Shown one piece after another: positions 1 through 6,709 of a DNA stretch of 6,813 nucleotides. The DNA is from an uncultured Flavobacterium sp. Lineage in GTDB: Bacteria > Bacteroidota > Bacteroidia > Flavobacteriales > Flavobacteriaceae. The notes beneath the pieces were generated by a model, which searched no databases, was not told where the DNA came from, and saw only the letters and a program-made list of their open reading frames with translations. Location: positions 1 to 6,813 of the forward strand of contig CAMLFV010000147.1 of assembly GCA_946479395.1 (NCBI GenBank). Direction: 5' to 3'. Position numbers and translations under genes: made by a program. Numbering within the stretch: the first letter of the stretch is position 1; the number at the start of each line of letters is the position of its first letter.

Positions 1-366
1 ATTGCCCGCTTTTCTATTGCTACCAACGAGGTTTACATTAACAAAACCACCAACGAAAAAATTACTTCTACAGAATGGCACAACCTTGTTTTTAGAAACA
101 AAGCTGCCGAATTATGCGAAAAATATTTAAGCAAAGGCGATAAAATTTATGTGGAAGGAAAAATTCGCACGCGCAACTGGCAAACCGAAGACGGTACTAC
201 CAAACACACGACCGAAATTCAGGTTACCGAGTTTATTTTTCTGAACGTAAAAAAAGAAATTGATGCTAAAACCAAGGCAATGAAACATGCCGAGGAAGAT
301 AAATTGAACAATTTTGAAGTTCCTAAAATATCAGATTACGACAAATTAAACGATATTCCATTTTAA
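1..366 (+). CDS. ssb: Single-stranded DNA-binding protein SSB, 5'-truncated by window edge
   Basis: The reading frame is open from base 1 to TAA at 364-366 and gives 121 residues, the C-terminal part of a bacterial SSB. It begins inside the OB fold: IARFSIATNE, then TEWHNLVFRNKAAE and KGDKIYVEGKIRTRNW followed by a TEI-V-EF strand, all hallmark SSB strands. The protein ends in the -DIPF tip, the conserved C-terminal peptide by which SSB recruits replication, repair and recombination partners. The family is cytoplasmic, usually tetrameric, and protects ssDNA. About 25-35 N-terminal residues are missing, judged from usual SSB length. The linker between OB fold and tip is short and the tip is only mildly acidic (DYDKLNDIPF). 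An ATG at 151 falls in mid-fold and is not the true start. gldE follows after 20 bases, the ssb-gldE order seen in flavobacteria. Identity is secure; only the start is unseen. Confidence 0.95.
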   Translation: MARFSIATNEVYINKTTNEKITSTEWHNLVFRNKAAELCEKYLSKGDKIYVEGKIRTRNWQTEDGTTKHTTEIQVTEFIFLNVKKEIDAKTKAMKHAEEDKLNNFEVPKISDYDKLNDIPF

Positions 367-386
367 TTAACTAAAATTTTTCCCAT

Positions 387-1670
387 TTGGATCCCGACCC
401 CGCCACATTACAATTACTTTTTATAACTTTTACAAGTTTTTGTTTAATAGCCTCCTTATTTTTTGTTGCATTATTTGCAGCCGTAGAAGTTGCGTATTTT
501 TCAACCTCTAAAAATCGTTTTGAACAGCTTTTGGCATCTTTTCCGCACAAAGCAAAACTGTATCAAAAATTACTCGATAAACCCATAAAACTTCAAGTTA
601 CCATTAATTTAAGCAATACCATTTTCAAGGTTTTGTTCTTGTGGAGCTTGTTCGTAATCTACAACCATTTCTTTTTTACGCGCTTTTGGGGAATCATTAT
701 TGTAATATTAATCGGAACTTTTACGCTGGCATTATTCGGCGAAATTTACCCAAGAATTTACAGTTCGCGCCAATTAAACAAAGTAGTTGTTAAAACCATT
801 AAACCTATTTATTTTTTCTGTACCGTTTTAACGCCTGTTACTTGGATTTTTAGAAAAACCAATCGGTTTATCATGGGAAAGATCGACAAAAAAGACGATT
901 CGTTTTCTATGGAACAATTGTCACAAGCTTTGGAAATGACCGACTACAACCCCGCAAACGAAGACGAACAACGTATTTTAGAAGGAATCGCCTCTTTTGG
1001 ATCAACCGAAGTTACCCAGGTAATGACTCCGCGTATCGATATTTTTGCGTTGAGTGACGATGAACTTTTTCATGAAATTCTCCCGCAAATTGTAGAGAAA
1101 GGTTACTCGCGCATTCCGGTTTACAAAGACAGTATCGATAATATTACGGGGATTTTGTACATTAAAGATCTGATTCCGTTTTTAGATAAAAAAGTTTTTC
1201 AGTGGACAATTCTTTTGCGCGAACCTTATTTTATTCCCGAAAGTAAAAAGTTAGACGATTTATTGACCGATTTTCAATCAGATAAAAACCATTTGGCGGT
1301 TGTTGTTGATGAATTTGGCGAAACCGTTGGAATTATATCGTTAGAAGATATTATTGAGGAAATTGTGGGCGAAATTGCCGATGAATTAGATGAAGACGAT
1401 AAATTGTATCAGAAATTAAATGCAAATGTTTATATCTTTGACGGGAAAATATCGATTCTTGATTTTTGCAGGATTTTGGATATTGACGAAGAACCGTTTG
1501 AAGAAAGCAGACAAGATGCCGAATCGCTAGGTGGATTTTTATTGGAACAATTTGAAGATTTCCCAAAAGTCGATGATGTAATAACCTTTGAAAATTATCG
1601 TTTTAAAGTGATAAGCATTCACAAACGCAGATTAGAAAAAATTAAAGTAACCATTAATGAAAACCAGTAA
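387..1670 (+). CDS. gldE: Gliding motility-associated membrane protein GldE (DUF21/CBS/CorC_HlyC)
   Basis: This 427-residue inner-membrane protein has the CNNM/CorC (hemolysin-C-like) layout. Residues about 8-155 form a DUF21-type membrane region with hydrophobic segments near 9-33, 78-95, 101-117 and 139-155. Residues about 208-333 form a CBS pair, containing VMTPR (212-216), YSRIPVY (240-246) and the family motif EDIIEEIVGEI (320-330). Residues about 348-425 form a CorC_HlyC domain. Relatives bind nucleotide at the CBS pair and are linked to Mg/Co transport. GldE was named in Flavobacterium because it sits beside gldD and is tied to gliding; its biochemical role is unsettled. The start is TTG at 387: an in-frame stop lies at 372-374, no ATG or GTG comes between, and the first internal Met is at residue 163, after the membrane segments. 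No Shine-Dalgarno site is seen. The gene follows ssb closely and overlaps gldD by 14 bases, so it is probably co-transcribed. Confidence 0.92.
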   Translation: MDPDPATLQLLFITFTSFCLIASLFFVALFAAVEVAYFSTSKNRFEQLLASFPHKAKLYQKLLDKPIKLQVTINLSNTIFKVLFLWSLFVIYNHFFFTRFWGIIIVILIGTFTLALFGEIYPRIYSSRQLNKVVVKTIKPIYFFCTVLTPVTWIFRKTNRFIMGKIDKKDDSFSMEQLSQALEMTDYNPANEDEQRILEGIASFGSTEVTQVMTPRIDIFALSDDELFHEILPQIVEKGYSRIPVYKDSIDNITGILYIKDLIPFLDKKVFQWTILLREPYFIPESKKLDDLLTDFQSDKNHLAVVVDEFGETVGIISLEDIIEEIVGEIADELDEDDKLYQKLNANVYIFDGKISILDFCRILDIDEEPFEESRQDAESLGGFLLEQFEDFPKVDDVITFENYRFKVISIHKRRLEKIKVTINENQ

Positions 1671-2223
1671 ATTTTTAATTCCCGCTATAATCGCATTGGC
1701 TTTAACAAGCTGTAAAGAAAATGCCATACCAAAACCCGATGGTTATTTAAGTTTAGAATATCCTACAGCGGCTTATGAAACTTATACCGAACCCGGAGGA
1801 AAGTTCAAATTCAACAAAAACAAATGGGCTGTTGTAAAACCCGATGAAAATTTCGCTTTTAAAATTGATTATCCAAAAATGAAAGCGAGTATTTACATGA
1901 ATTACCGCCCGGTAAACAACAACCTGAATTTATTGTTGAAAGATGCACAGAAACTAACGTACAACCACACGATAAAAGCAGACGATATTCAGGAATCGAT
2001 TTTTGAACATCCTGAAAAAAAGGCTTATGGCATGTTTTATAAAGTTATTGGCGATGCGGCAACCAACGTGCAGTTTTATGTAACAGACAGTACCAAAAAC
2101 TTTGTGGTAGGCACGCTGTACTTTTATTCGAAACCAAATTTTGATTCTATTTATCCGGCTACGAAATACATTGAAGACGATATGAAAACCTTAATGGAAT
2201 CTATAGAATGGACTAACAAATAA
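1657..2223 (+). CDS. gldD: Gliding motility lipoprotein GldD
   Basis: The product has 188 residues with a lipoprotein signal peptide: charged start MKTSK, hydrophobic core 6-18, and lipobox LTSC with the lipidated cysteine at residue 19. The mature part opens with the GldD-like stretch IPKPDGYLSLEYP (24-36). The rest is a mixed alpha/beta globular domain, ending in a helix with DDMKTLMESIEW. GldD is a Bacteroidota lipoprotein required for gliding in Flavobacterium johnsoniae and is grouped with Gld proteins associated with the type IX secretion/gliding machinery; no enzymatic activity is known to me. The lipidated protein would be anchored in the envelope. The residues after Cys (KENAI) only partly resemble a Bacteroidota surface-export signal, so periplasmic exposure is assumed. 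The ATG at 1657 lies inside the end of gldE, suggesting translational coupling, and a hairpin terminator follows the stop at once. Length and position match gldD. Confidence 0.93.
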   Translation: MKTSKFLIPAIIALALTSCKENAIPKPDGYLSLEYPTAAYETYTEPGGKFKFNKNKWAVVKPDENFAFKIDYPKMKASIYMNYRPVNNNLNLLLKDAQKLTYNHTIKADDIQESIFEHPEKKAYGMFYKVIGDAATNVQFYVTDSTKNFVVGTLYFYSKPNFDSIYPATKYIEDDMKTLMESIEWTNK

Positions 2224-2224
2224 C

Positions 2225-2255
2225 AAAAAAACTCTTGATTTCTCAAGAGTTTTTT
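2225..2255. terminator. Bidirectional intrinsic terminator between gldD and the HMA lipoprotein gene
   Basis: ACTCTTGA (2231-2238) pairs perfectly with TCAAGAGT (2243-2250) around a four-base loop TTTC. An A-run precedes the stem (2225-2230) and a T-run follows it (2251-2255), so the pairing can extend and each strand presents a U-tract. It starts two bases after the gldD stop on the plus strand and ends three bases from the stop of the convergent minus-strand gene, so one hairpin probably ends both transcripts. Confidence 0.9.
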
Positions 2256-2257
2256 GT

Positions 2258-2800
2258 TTAGATTATATTTTGCTTTGTAGTTGCTTTTTTATCTTTTTTG
2301 TCTTTACTGCAACATCCGTCTTTTTTCTTTTCAGCACCTTTTTTATCACCGCAAGATTTACCGTCTTTGTGAGATGAACAACATTTCTTTTGATCTGTTT
2401 TATCATCTTGGAAAACCATTGCCATTTCTTTAGAAACGTTGATATTCTCTACTTTATAAGCTCCGTTTGCAATTTCTTCTACCATTTTCTTGATAGCTTC
2501 CGGGTTTTGTTTTGCATCGTCGAACTCTACAGTAGCGGTTTTAGTATCAAAATCAACTTTAGCACTTTTCATGCCGTCCATTTTTGCTAATTTTCCTTCA
2601 ATAACTTTTGCACATCCAACAGCACAAGACATACCTTCTACCTGAAATGTTGCTTTTTGCATAGTTCCGGCAACTTCTGTAGATGCTACTTTTTCAGTAG
2701 TTTCTGTAGTAGTTTCTTTTTGTTCGTTCGATGTTTGTTTACAGCTTACCATAAAAGCGGCAGCCATAAATAATAATGATAGTCCTTTTAATGTTTTCAT
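2258..2800 (-). CDS. Heavy-metal-associated (HMA) domain lipoprotein with Cys/Lys-rich tail
   Basis: The predicted product has 180 residues. Residues 1-20 are a lipoprotein signal ending in lipobox MVSC (lipidated Cys20). A Thr/Glu-rich linker covers about 21-46. Residues about 47-120 form an HMA (MerP/Atx1-like) fold: GMSCAVGCAKVIEGKL (56-71), then strands KVDFD and TATVEFDD. The tail (135-180) is lysine-rich and holds CC (140-141), C150 and CC (163-164). HMA domains bind soft metal ions such as Cu(I), Zn or Hg through two cysteines; here the pair is CxxxC (59, 63) rather than the usual CxxC, a form I recall in other Bacteroidota proteins. Together with the tail cysteines this suggests envelope metal binding or detoxification, but substrate and partner are inferred. 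The start at 2800 is preferred over an in-frame ATG at 2824, because the latter overlaps the promoter and would put eight residues before the signal peptide. The convergent neighbour is gldD. Confidence 0.85.
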   Translation of the reverse strand: MKTLKGLSLLFMAAAFMVSCKQTSNEQKETTTETTEKVASTEVAGTMQKATFQVEGMSCAVGCAKVIEGKLAKMDGMKSAKVDFDTKTATVEFDDAKQNPEAIKKMVEEIANGAYKVENINVSKEMAMVFQDDKTDQKKCCSSHKDGKSCGDKKGAEKKKDGCCSKDKKDKKATTKQNII

Positions 2801-2821
2801 ATTTAAACTATTTAGTATTTG

Positions 2822-2829
2822 CAAAGATA
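2822..2829 (-). promoter_or_regulatory. Bacteroidota-type -7 promoter box of the HMA lipoprotein gene
   Basis: On the minus strand the bases read TATCTTTG, an exact match to the Bacteroidota -7 consensus TAnnTTTG, followed by CA. It ends 21 bases before the ATG at 2800 and lies in the 44-base gap after the upstream gene. No convincing TTTG or TTG -33 element is seen at the usual 19-21 base spacing. Transcription would begin a few bases downstream, giving a leader of about 15 bases. The site implies that the HMA gene can be transcribed independently of the two genes before it. Confidence 0.65.
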
Positions 2830-2844
2830 TTTATAAATTTAATA

Positions 2845-3492
2845 TCAGTTACTACCTAATTGAAATTTAATAGGTAATGTAAATGTCGATTTTACAGGTT
2901 TTCCATCTATCTTAGCTGGTGTCCATAATTCTGTTTTACGTTCTAAGAATCGGGTAACTTCAAATTTAAAACCTCCATCAGTAGGTTGTATGTCACTAAT
3001 GTTAATTTTTCCTTTCTCATCTACTTCAAAAATCACTTTGTAAGACGAATATTTAAAATTTCTGTAGTAAGTAGTATGTATATATTTCACAAACGATTCA
3101 TAAAAAGCATTCAAACCTTCTTTAGGATACGCTTTCTCCATGCTAGCTATTTTTCCTTTATCTAATTTAACTGGTATTAAAACCGTTTGTGTATTTTCTA
3201 ACCCATTATTCTTCCCTGAAATCCATTCGGTATTTTCTACAAACTTTTTTAATTCTTTATAAAAAAATGGAGCATAAGGATCCAATGAAGTTAATTTTAC
3301 ATTAGATAAACTATCTACATTCACCTGCATTGTAAACCCTTCATTTTCATAGTAGCTATAAGGAATAGATAATTTTTCTTCGAGTTGTTTTGTAAGCATT
3401 TCTATTCCTTGCTTTGGATAAGGAGCTACACTTTGTTGTGCATTTGTAATAATTGATTTTGAAAATAAAATTAAGAACAGTGTTTTTTTCAT
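2845..3492 (-). CDS. Secreted protein with two tandem TonB-C-terminal-like domains
   Basis: The product has 215 residues with an N-terminal signal peptide (MKKTLFLILF onward, likely cut near NAQQ, 17-20). No lipobox is seen. Two similar segments follow. Segment 1 (about 25-110) runs from YPKQG to VLIPVKL. Segment 2 (about 122-212) runs from YPKEG through the strand YKVIFEVDEKGKI to WTPAKIDGKPVKSTFTLPIKF. The second closely matches the TonB C-terminal signature of Bacteroidota (W-PA--dGkpV-s-f-lPi-F); the first is more diverged. True TonB proteins have a membrane anchor and a Pro-rich spacer before this domain. Neither is present, so energy transduction is unlikely and a periplasmic binding or scaffold role is only a guess. 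The gene starts 14 bases after the stop of the AsmA-family gene with no promoter visible in the gap, so both are probably co-transcribed. Domain call fairly sure, function unknown. Confidence 0.8.
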   Translation of the reverse strand: MKKTLFLILFSKSIITNAQQSVAPYPKQGIEMLTKQLEEKLSIPYSYYENEGFTMQVNVDSLSNVKLTSLDPYAPFFYKELKKFVENTEWISGKNNGLENTQTVLIPVKLDKGKIASMEKAYPKEGLNAFYESFVKYIHTTYYRNFKYSSYKVIFEVDEKGKINISDIQPTDGGFKFEVTRFLERKTELWTPAKIDGKPVKSTFTLPIKFQLGSN

Positions 3493-3506
3493 TATTATAT
3501 TATGAT

Positions 3507-6500
3507 TTATTGTTGTTTTAAAGTGTCAATCGATTTTTTATAAGCATCGTAATCTTCATCATCTTCTGCTAAATCTTCGTTTTTGTATTTACCCAGTTTA
3601 ATATCCATTTTATCGCTGGTTCCGTTTACCGTAATTGGAATTCCGATGATTCCAAAAGGAGACAAGCCCAATCGCATACCAATATTCATTTTACCATCTA
3701 ACGTAACCTGACCTTCTACTCGCGGACGAAAGCCTGCAATCTTGAATTTTGTTCGCTCAATGGTCATTACATTATTAGCGATCGATGTTTTAACCACCAC
3801 ATTTTTTACGTTGGCATCGCGCAAAGCATCGGTTTTTGTTTCGCTTGCAACTGCATTGAACAATTTAAAACCTTTAAACTGAATATTTTCTAAAATTAAA
3901 TCGCCCGATCCTTTGATAGATTTCATGTTTGGATACATTTCTTTGTTTAATGTACCTTGTAACTGATATTTCAACGAAACCTGACCCGAAGCGCTTTCTG
4001 CAGCCGGAGCCATTTCACGGAACAATGCCAGTTGCTTGTAAGCTTTTTGAATATCGAACTGTTGGGCATCAATATCAAAATTAAACAAGGCGCTTTTGGT
4101 ATTTATTGGTTGATACAAACCGTTCAGTAAAAACTGCGTGTCAATTAAACCGAATTTCGCTTCGTGCAATGCCAGTTTTTGATCGAACACTTTTAAAACG
4201 CCGCTTAAATTATCTAACTGTAAATCGTTGAATTTTACTTTTTGAGCGTTCGCCGTTAATTCAAAATCAATTTTATCGGGAACTAAAACCACGCTTCCAC
4301 CAGAATTTGAAGCTGATGTTATTTTTGATGCATTTGGATTTGCCGGCAGCATAAACGAATTAACATCGATAAACTGCGATGTAACAGCCAATTTTCCTTT
4401 CAAGGTTGCATTCGGTGTTAAAAAATAATTGATGTAATTTTCCAGATCGCCATTTAAAACAAAGCTTTGTTTGGCGTAGTTCATTTTAATATTTTCTAAC
4501 TTCATTTGTTTTCGGAAAAACTTGAATTTGCCTTCGGTGAAAACAAAATCGTGCGGAAAATATTCCGATTTTATATGAATATCCTTCAACAAAACAAAAC
4601 CATGATTGTTAAGCGACGAAGGATCGTCTGATCGGCCTTTTCCTTTCAGTTTCACATCGGTTTCTAACTGTCCCGAAACACTCAATCCGTCAATTGCAAA
4701 AACTTTGTACAAATTGCCCAGATTCAGTTTTCCTTTGGTTCCGATATCGAACGTCAAATTATTAAAATTAAACAGATTGGCATCAACCATAAACGGTTCA
4801 TTCGCCAAAACAAACGAAATTGGCAGTACGTTTACACGCAAATCGTTCAGCGAACCGCGTGGAGATGAAATATGCGTTTCCAAATTAATTTTTTCCAGCG
4901 GAAGATCGGGCAAGCTGTTGTAACGCAGATAACCGTTTTTAAGCTTCACGATGGATGTGGTAACAGGAATTTTGTTTCGATCCAAATCTAATCGTCCTTT
5001 TGCTTTGGTATCAACCGTTAATTGTCCGCCAAAATCGACTTCTTTTATAGGAAAAATCTTTTCTATGTTCGATAAATTCACGAAAGCCTTCAGATCAGTA
5101 TCGGTATTAAAATCGATTAAATTATCAATTTTCAATCGGCCTTTCACATAATCATCGGCTGCTTTAATATCAATACTTTTAAGATCAACTTTTGTGGTTT
5201 TATAATTTCCACTGGTGTTTTCGGCATTCAAATCAAAAGCTAACTGATCAATTGCCAAAGGCATTTCGTTCCATTTAAAATAACCGTTTGTCCAATTTGC
5301 CTGCACATTAAATTTAGGAATCTCGGTAATTTCGGTAATTAAAATTCCTTGCTTGCTTTTAAAAGATTTTGTTGTGTAATTACCTTTTGCTGTTCCGTTT
5401 AAAACCACATCGCCTTTTAGCTGCATGCCCGAAATAGCAAGCGTTTGCCACAACTGTGTAACATTTAAATTGGCATTTAAATCGGCATCAACAAACATTG
5501 GAAATTTGTACATAGCTTTGCCTTTTGCCTGCCCCTTGCCCAGATTAAACGCAAATTCAGGAATTTTTACGGTTAAAGAATCTGGATTTAACTGTGGTAA
5601 GTTCAGTTCGGTTTTTGTGTGCAGATTTTCAACCGGAATGTTCTGAAACTGTTTGGCTGCGATTGATCCGTTGGCGATATCGAGCTTAATGTTTAAATCG
5701 GGATTTGAAACGCTGTCTTGCATTAATCCTTTTAACAACAAATGAATGTTCGATGTTCCTTTAAACGCCATACCATCATACCATTTCTGATATTCCTGCG
5801 GAACAAGCGAAAACAGATTTTCAAGCGATGCGTTGTTTGATTTTACATCTAAATTAAAATCGATTCCTTTTTCAAGAACCGCTACTTTTCCCAACACATT
5901 CAACGGTAAATTCGCCAAAAGTAGTTCACTTTTATTAAACTCAACCGAAACAGGATCAAGATTTACTTTTGTGTTTATTATTCCTTTCAACGGTTTGTGA
6001 TCGACCAAAATACTTTTATCTAACCCAAAAAACAATGATTTAATATCGGCTTCGGTTTCAAAATTAATGTATTTTTCGGTCACCTGCACATCGCCGCTAA
6101 TGTTGGTATTTTTAGTCTGAATTTTTATTTTAGATTGATCGTCCTGATACAATACATCGGTATTTTTAACGTGGATTTTGTTCAACGCCAAAGAGAAAGA
6201 ACTATCGGAAGAAGGTTCAGGGGAAGGTTTAAAAATAGCGAACGAAAAATTGCCCAAACTATCAGTCACCACATTAAATTTCCCTTCGTTTACATACAAT
6301 TTAGTAAACTTAATTTGATCTGAAAACAGACTGATTAAATCGATCCCTAAATCAACCGAATTGCTTTCAACCGTTTTAAGATTACCAAATTCTTTAGGCG
6401 CATTTATGCTTAAATCTTTTAACGAAACGCTTAAATTGGGGAAATTTGTAAAAAACGATACGTTTAAATCGGTAAAATTTACCGGAGTAGTAACAAATTC

Positions 6501-6629
6501 GGCAGCGGCATCTTTTACTGCTTTTTCTATTGGCTTTTTAAAAAGTTGCGGCGCAATAAGCACCAGACCAATCAACACCAACAGTGTAATTCCGGTATAT
6601 TTAAGCCCTTTTTTTATTTTTGTGTTCAT
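3507..6629 (-). CDS. AsmA-family envelope protein (repeating beta-groove type)
   Basis: The product has 1040 residues. A short basic N-terminus (MNTKIKKGLK) and one membrane helix (about 11-29) anchor it in the inner membrane with the bulk in the periplasm. After the helix comes the usual AsmA opening: APQLFKKPIEKAVKDAAAEF and SFFTNFPNLSVSLKDLSI (about 58-75). Long runs of alternating beta-strands and NG/KG turns follow. The region from about residue 790 to 1015 is the conserved AsmA-like C-terminal part, with DALRDANVKNVVVKTSI, GFRPRVEGQVTLDG and LSPFGIIGIPITVNGT. The extreme C-terminus is acidic (AEDDEDYDAY). AsmA, TamB and YhdP relatives form a groove bridging the two membranes and are implicated in phospholipid transport and outer-membrane upkeep; that role here is inferred. 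The ATG at 6629 fits a -7 box 23 bases upstream and the signal-anchor at the N-terminus. It heads a unit with the TonB-C-like gene. No frameshift or break seen. Confidence 0.88.
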   Translation of the reverse strand: MNTKIKKGLKYTGITLLVLIGLVLIAPQLFKKPIEKAVKDAAAEFVTTPVNFTDLNVSFFTNFPNLSVSLKDLSINAPKEFGNLKTVESNSVDLGIDLISLFSDQIKFTKLYVNEGKFNVVTDSLGNFSFAIFKPSPEPSSDSSFSLALNKIHVKNTDVLYQDDQSKIKIQTKNTNISGDVQVTEKYINFETEADIKSLFFGLDKSILVDHKPLKGIINTKVNLDPVSVEFNKSELLLANLPLNVLGKVAVLEKGIDFNLDVKSNNASLENLFSLVPQEYQKWYDGMAFKGTSNIHLLLKGLMQDSVSNPDLNIKLDIANGSIAAKQFQNIPVENLHTKTELNLPQLNPDSLTVKIPEFAFNLGKGQAKGKAMYKFPMFVDADLNANLNVTQLWQTLAISGMQLKGDVVLNGTAKGNYTTKSFKSKQGILITEITEIPKFNVQANWTNGYFKWNEMPLAIDQLAFDLNAENTSGNYKTTKVDLKSIDIKAADDYVKGRLKIDNLIDFNTDTDLKAFVNLSNIEKIFPIKEVDFGGQLTVDTKAKGRLDLDRNKIPVTTSIVKLKNGYLRYNSLPDLPLEKINLETHISSPRGSLNDLRVNVLPISFVLANEPFMVDANLFNFNNLTFDIGTKGKLNLGNLYKVFAIDGLSVSGQLETDVKLKGKGRSDDPSSLNNHGFVLLKDIHIKSEYFPHDFVFTEGKFKFFRKQMKLENIKMNYAKQSFVLNGDLENYINYFLTPNATLKGKLAVTSQFIDVNSFMLPANPNASKITSASNSGGSVVLVPDKIDFELTANAQKVKFNDLQLDNLSGVLKVFDQKLALHEAKFGLIDTQFLLNGLYQPINTKSALFNFDIDAQQFDIQKAYKQLALFREMAPAAESASGQVSLKYQLQGTLNKEMYPNMKSIKGSGDLILENIQFKGFKLFNAVASETKTDALRDANVKNVVVKTSIANNVMTIERTKFKIAGFRPRVEGQVTLDGKMNIGMRLGLSPFGIIGIPITVNGTSDKMDIKLGKYKNEDLAEDDEDYDAYKKSIDTLKQQ

Positions 6630-6652
6630 TTACAACGATACAATTTTTTTTG

Positions 6653-6660
6653 CAAAGATA
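6653..6660 (-). promoter_or_regulatory. Bacteroidota-type -7 promoter box of the AsmA-family gene
   Basis: The minus strand reads TATCTTTG, matching TAnnTTTG, 23 bases before the ATG at 6629. The wider 12-base context (TTGCAAAGATAT on the plus strand, 6650-6661) is identical to that at 2819-2830 before the HMA gene, at nearly the same distance from the start codon. No clear -33 TTTG element is seen. The remaining spacer, 6661-6709, shows only a weak 6-base inverted repeat and no terminator-like hairpin. Confidence 0.65.
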
Positions 6661-6709
6661 TGTAGTTGAAGGACATGTTAAGACTATTTATAATGTGATC
6701 TCTTAAAAA

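Noticed and set aside
151..366. A separate 71-residue gene starting at ATG 151
   Set aside because: The same frame is open to base 1 and encodes the SSB OB fold upstream, so this ATG is internal to ssb.
1351..1566. Minus-strand ORF of 71 codons inside gldE
   Set aside because: It is antisense to the CBS/CorC_HlyC coding region, which is strongly conserved in its own frame; no promoter or domain supports it.
2390..2590. Plus-strand ORF of 66 codons opposite the HMA gene
   Set aside because: It is antisense to the HMA domain, and its Phe/Ile-rich translation is what the reverse complement of Lys/Glu-rich codons gives.
2801..2824. In-frame upstream ATG at 2824 extending the HMA lipoprotein by eight residues
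   Set aside because: It overlaps the TATCTTTG promoter box and would place MQILNSLN before a complete lipoprotein signal peptide that begins normally at the Met encoded at 2800.
2845..3492. Calling the minus-strand 215-residue protein a genuine TonB energy transducer
   Set aside because: It has what looks like a cleavable signal peptide and lacks the membrane anchor and proline-rich spacer; only the C-terminal domain fold is shared.
4606..6669. Several plus-strand ORFs of 62-105 codons opposite the AsmA-family gene
   Set aside because: They lie antisense to a continuous, well-supported 1040-codon gene, have no recognisable domains, and look like frame shadows.
6678..6706. Inverted repeat TTAAGA ... 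TCTTAA in the spacer upstream of the AsmA-family gene
   Set aside because: Only six pairs, AT-rich, with a 17-base loop and no proper U-tract; too weak to call a terminator or operator.
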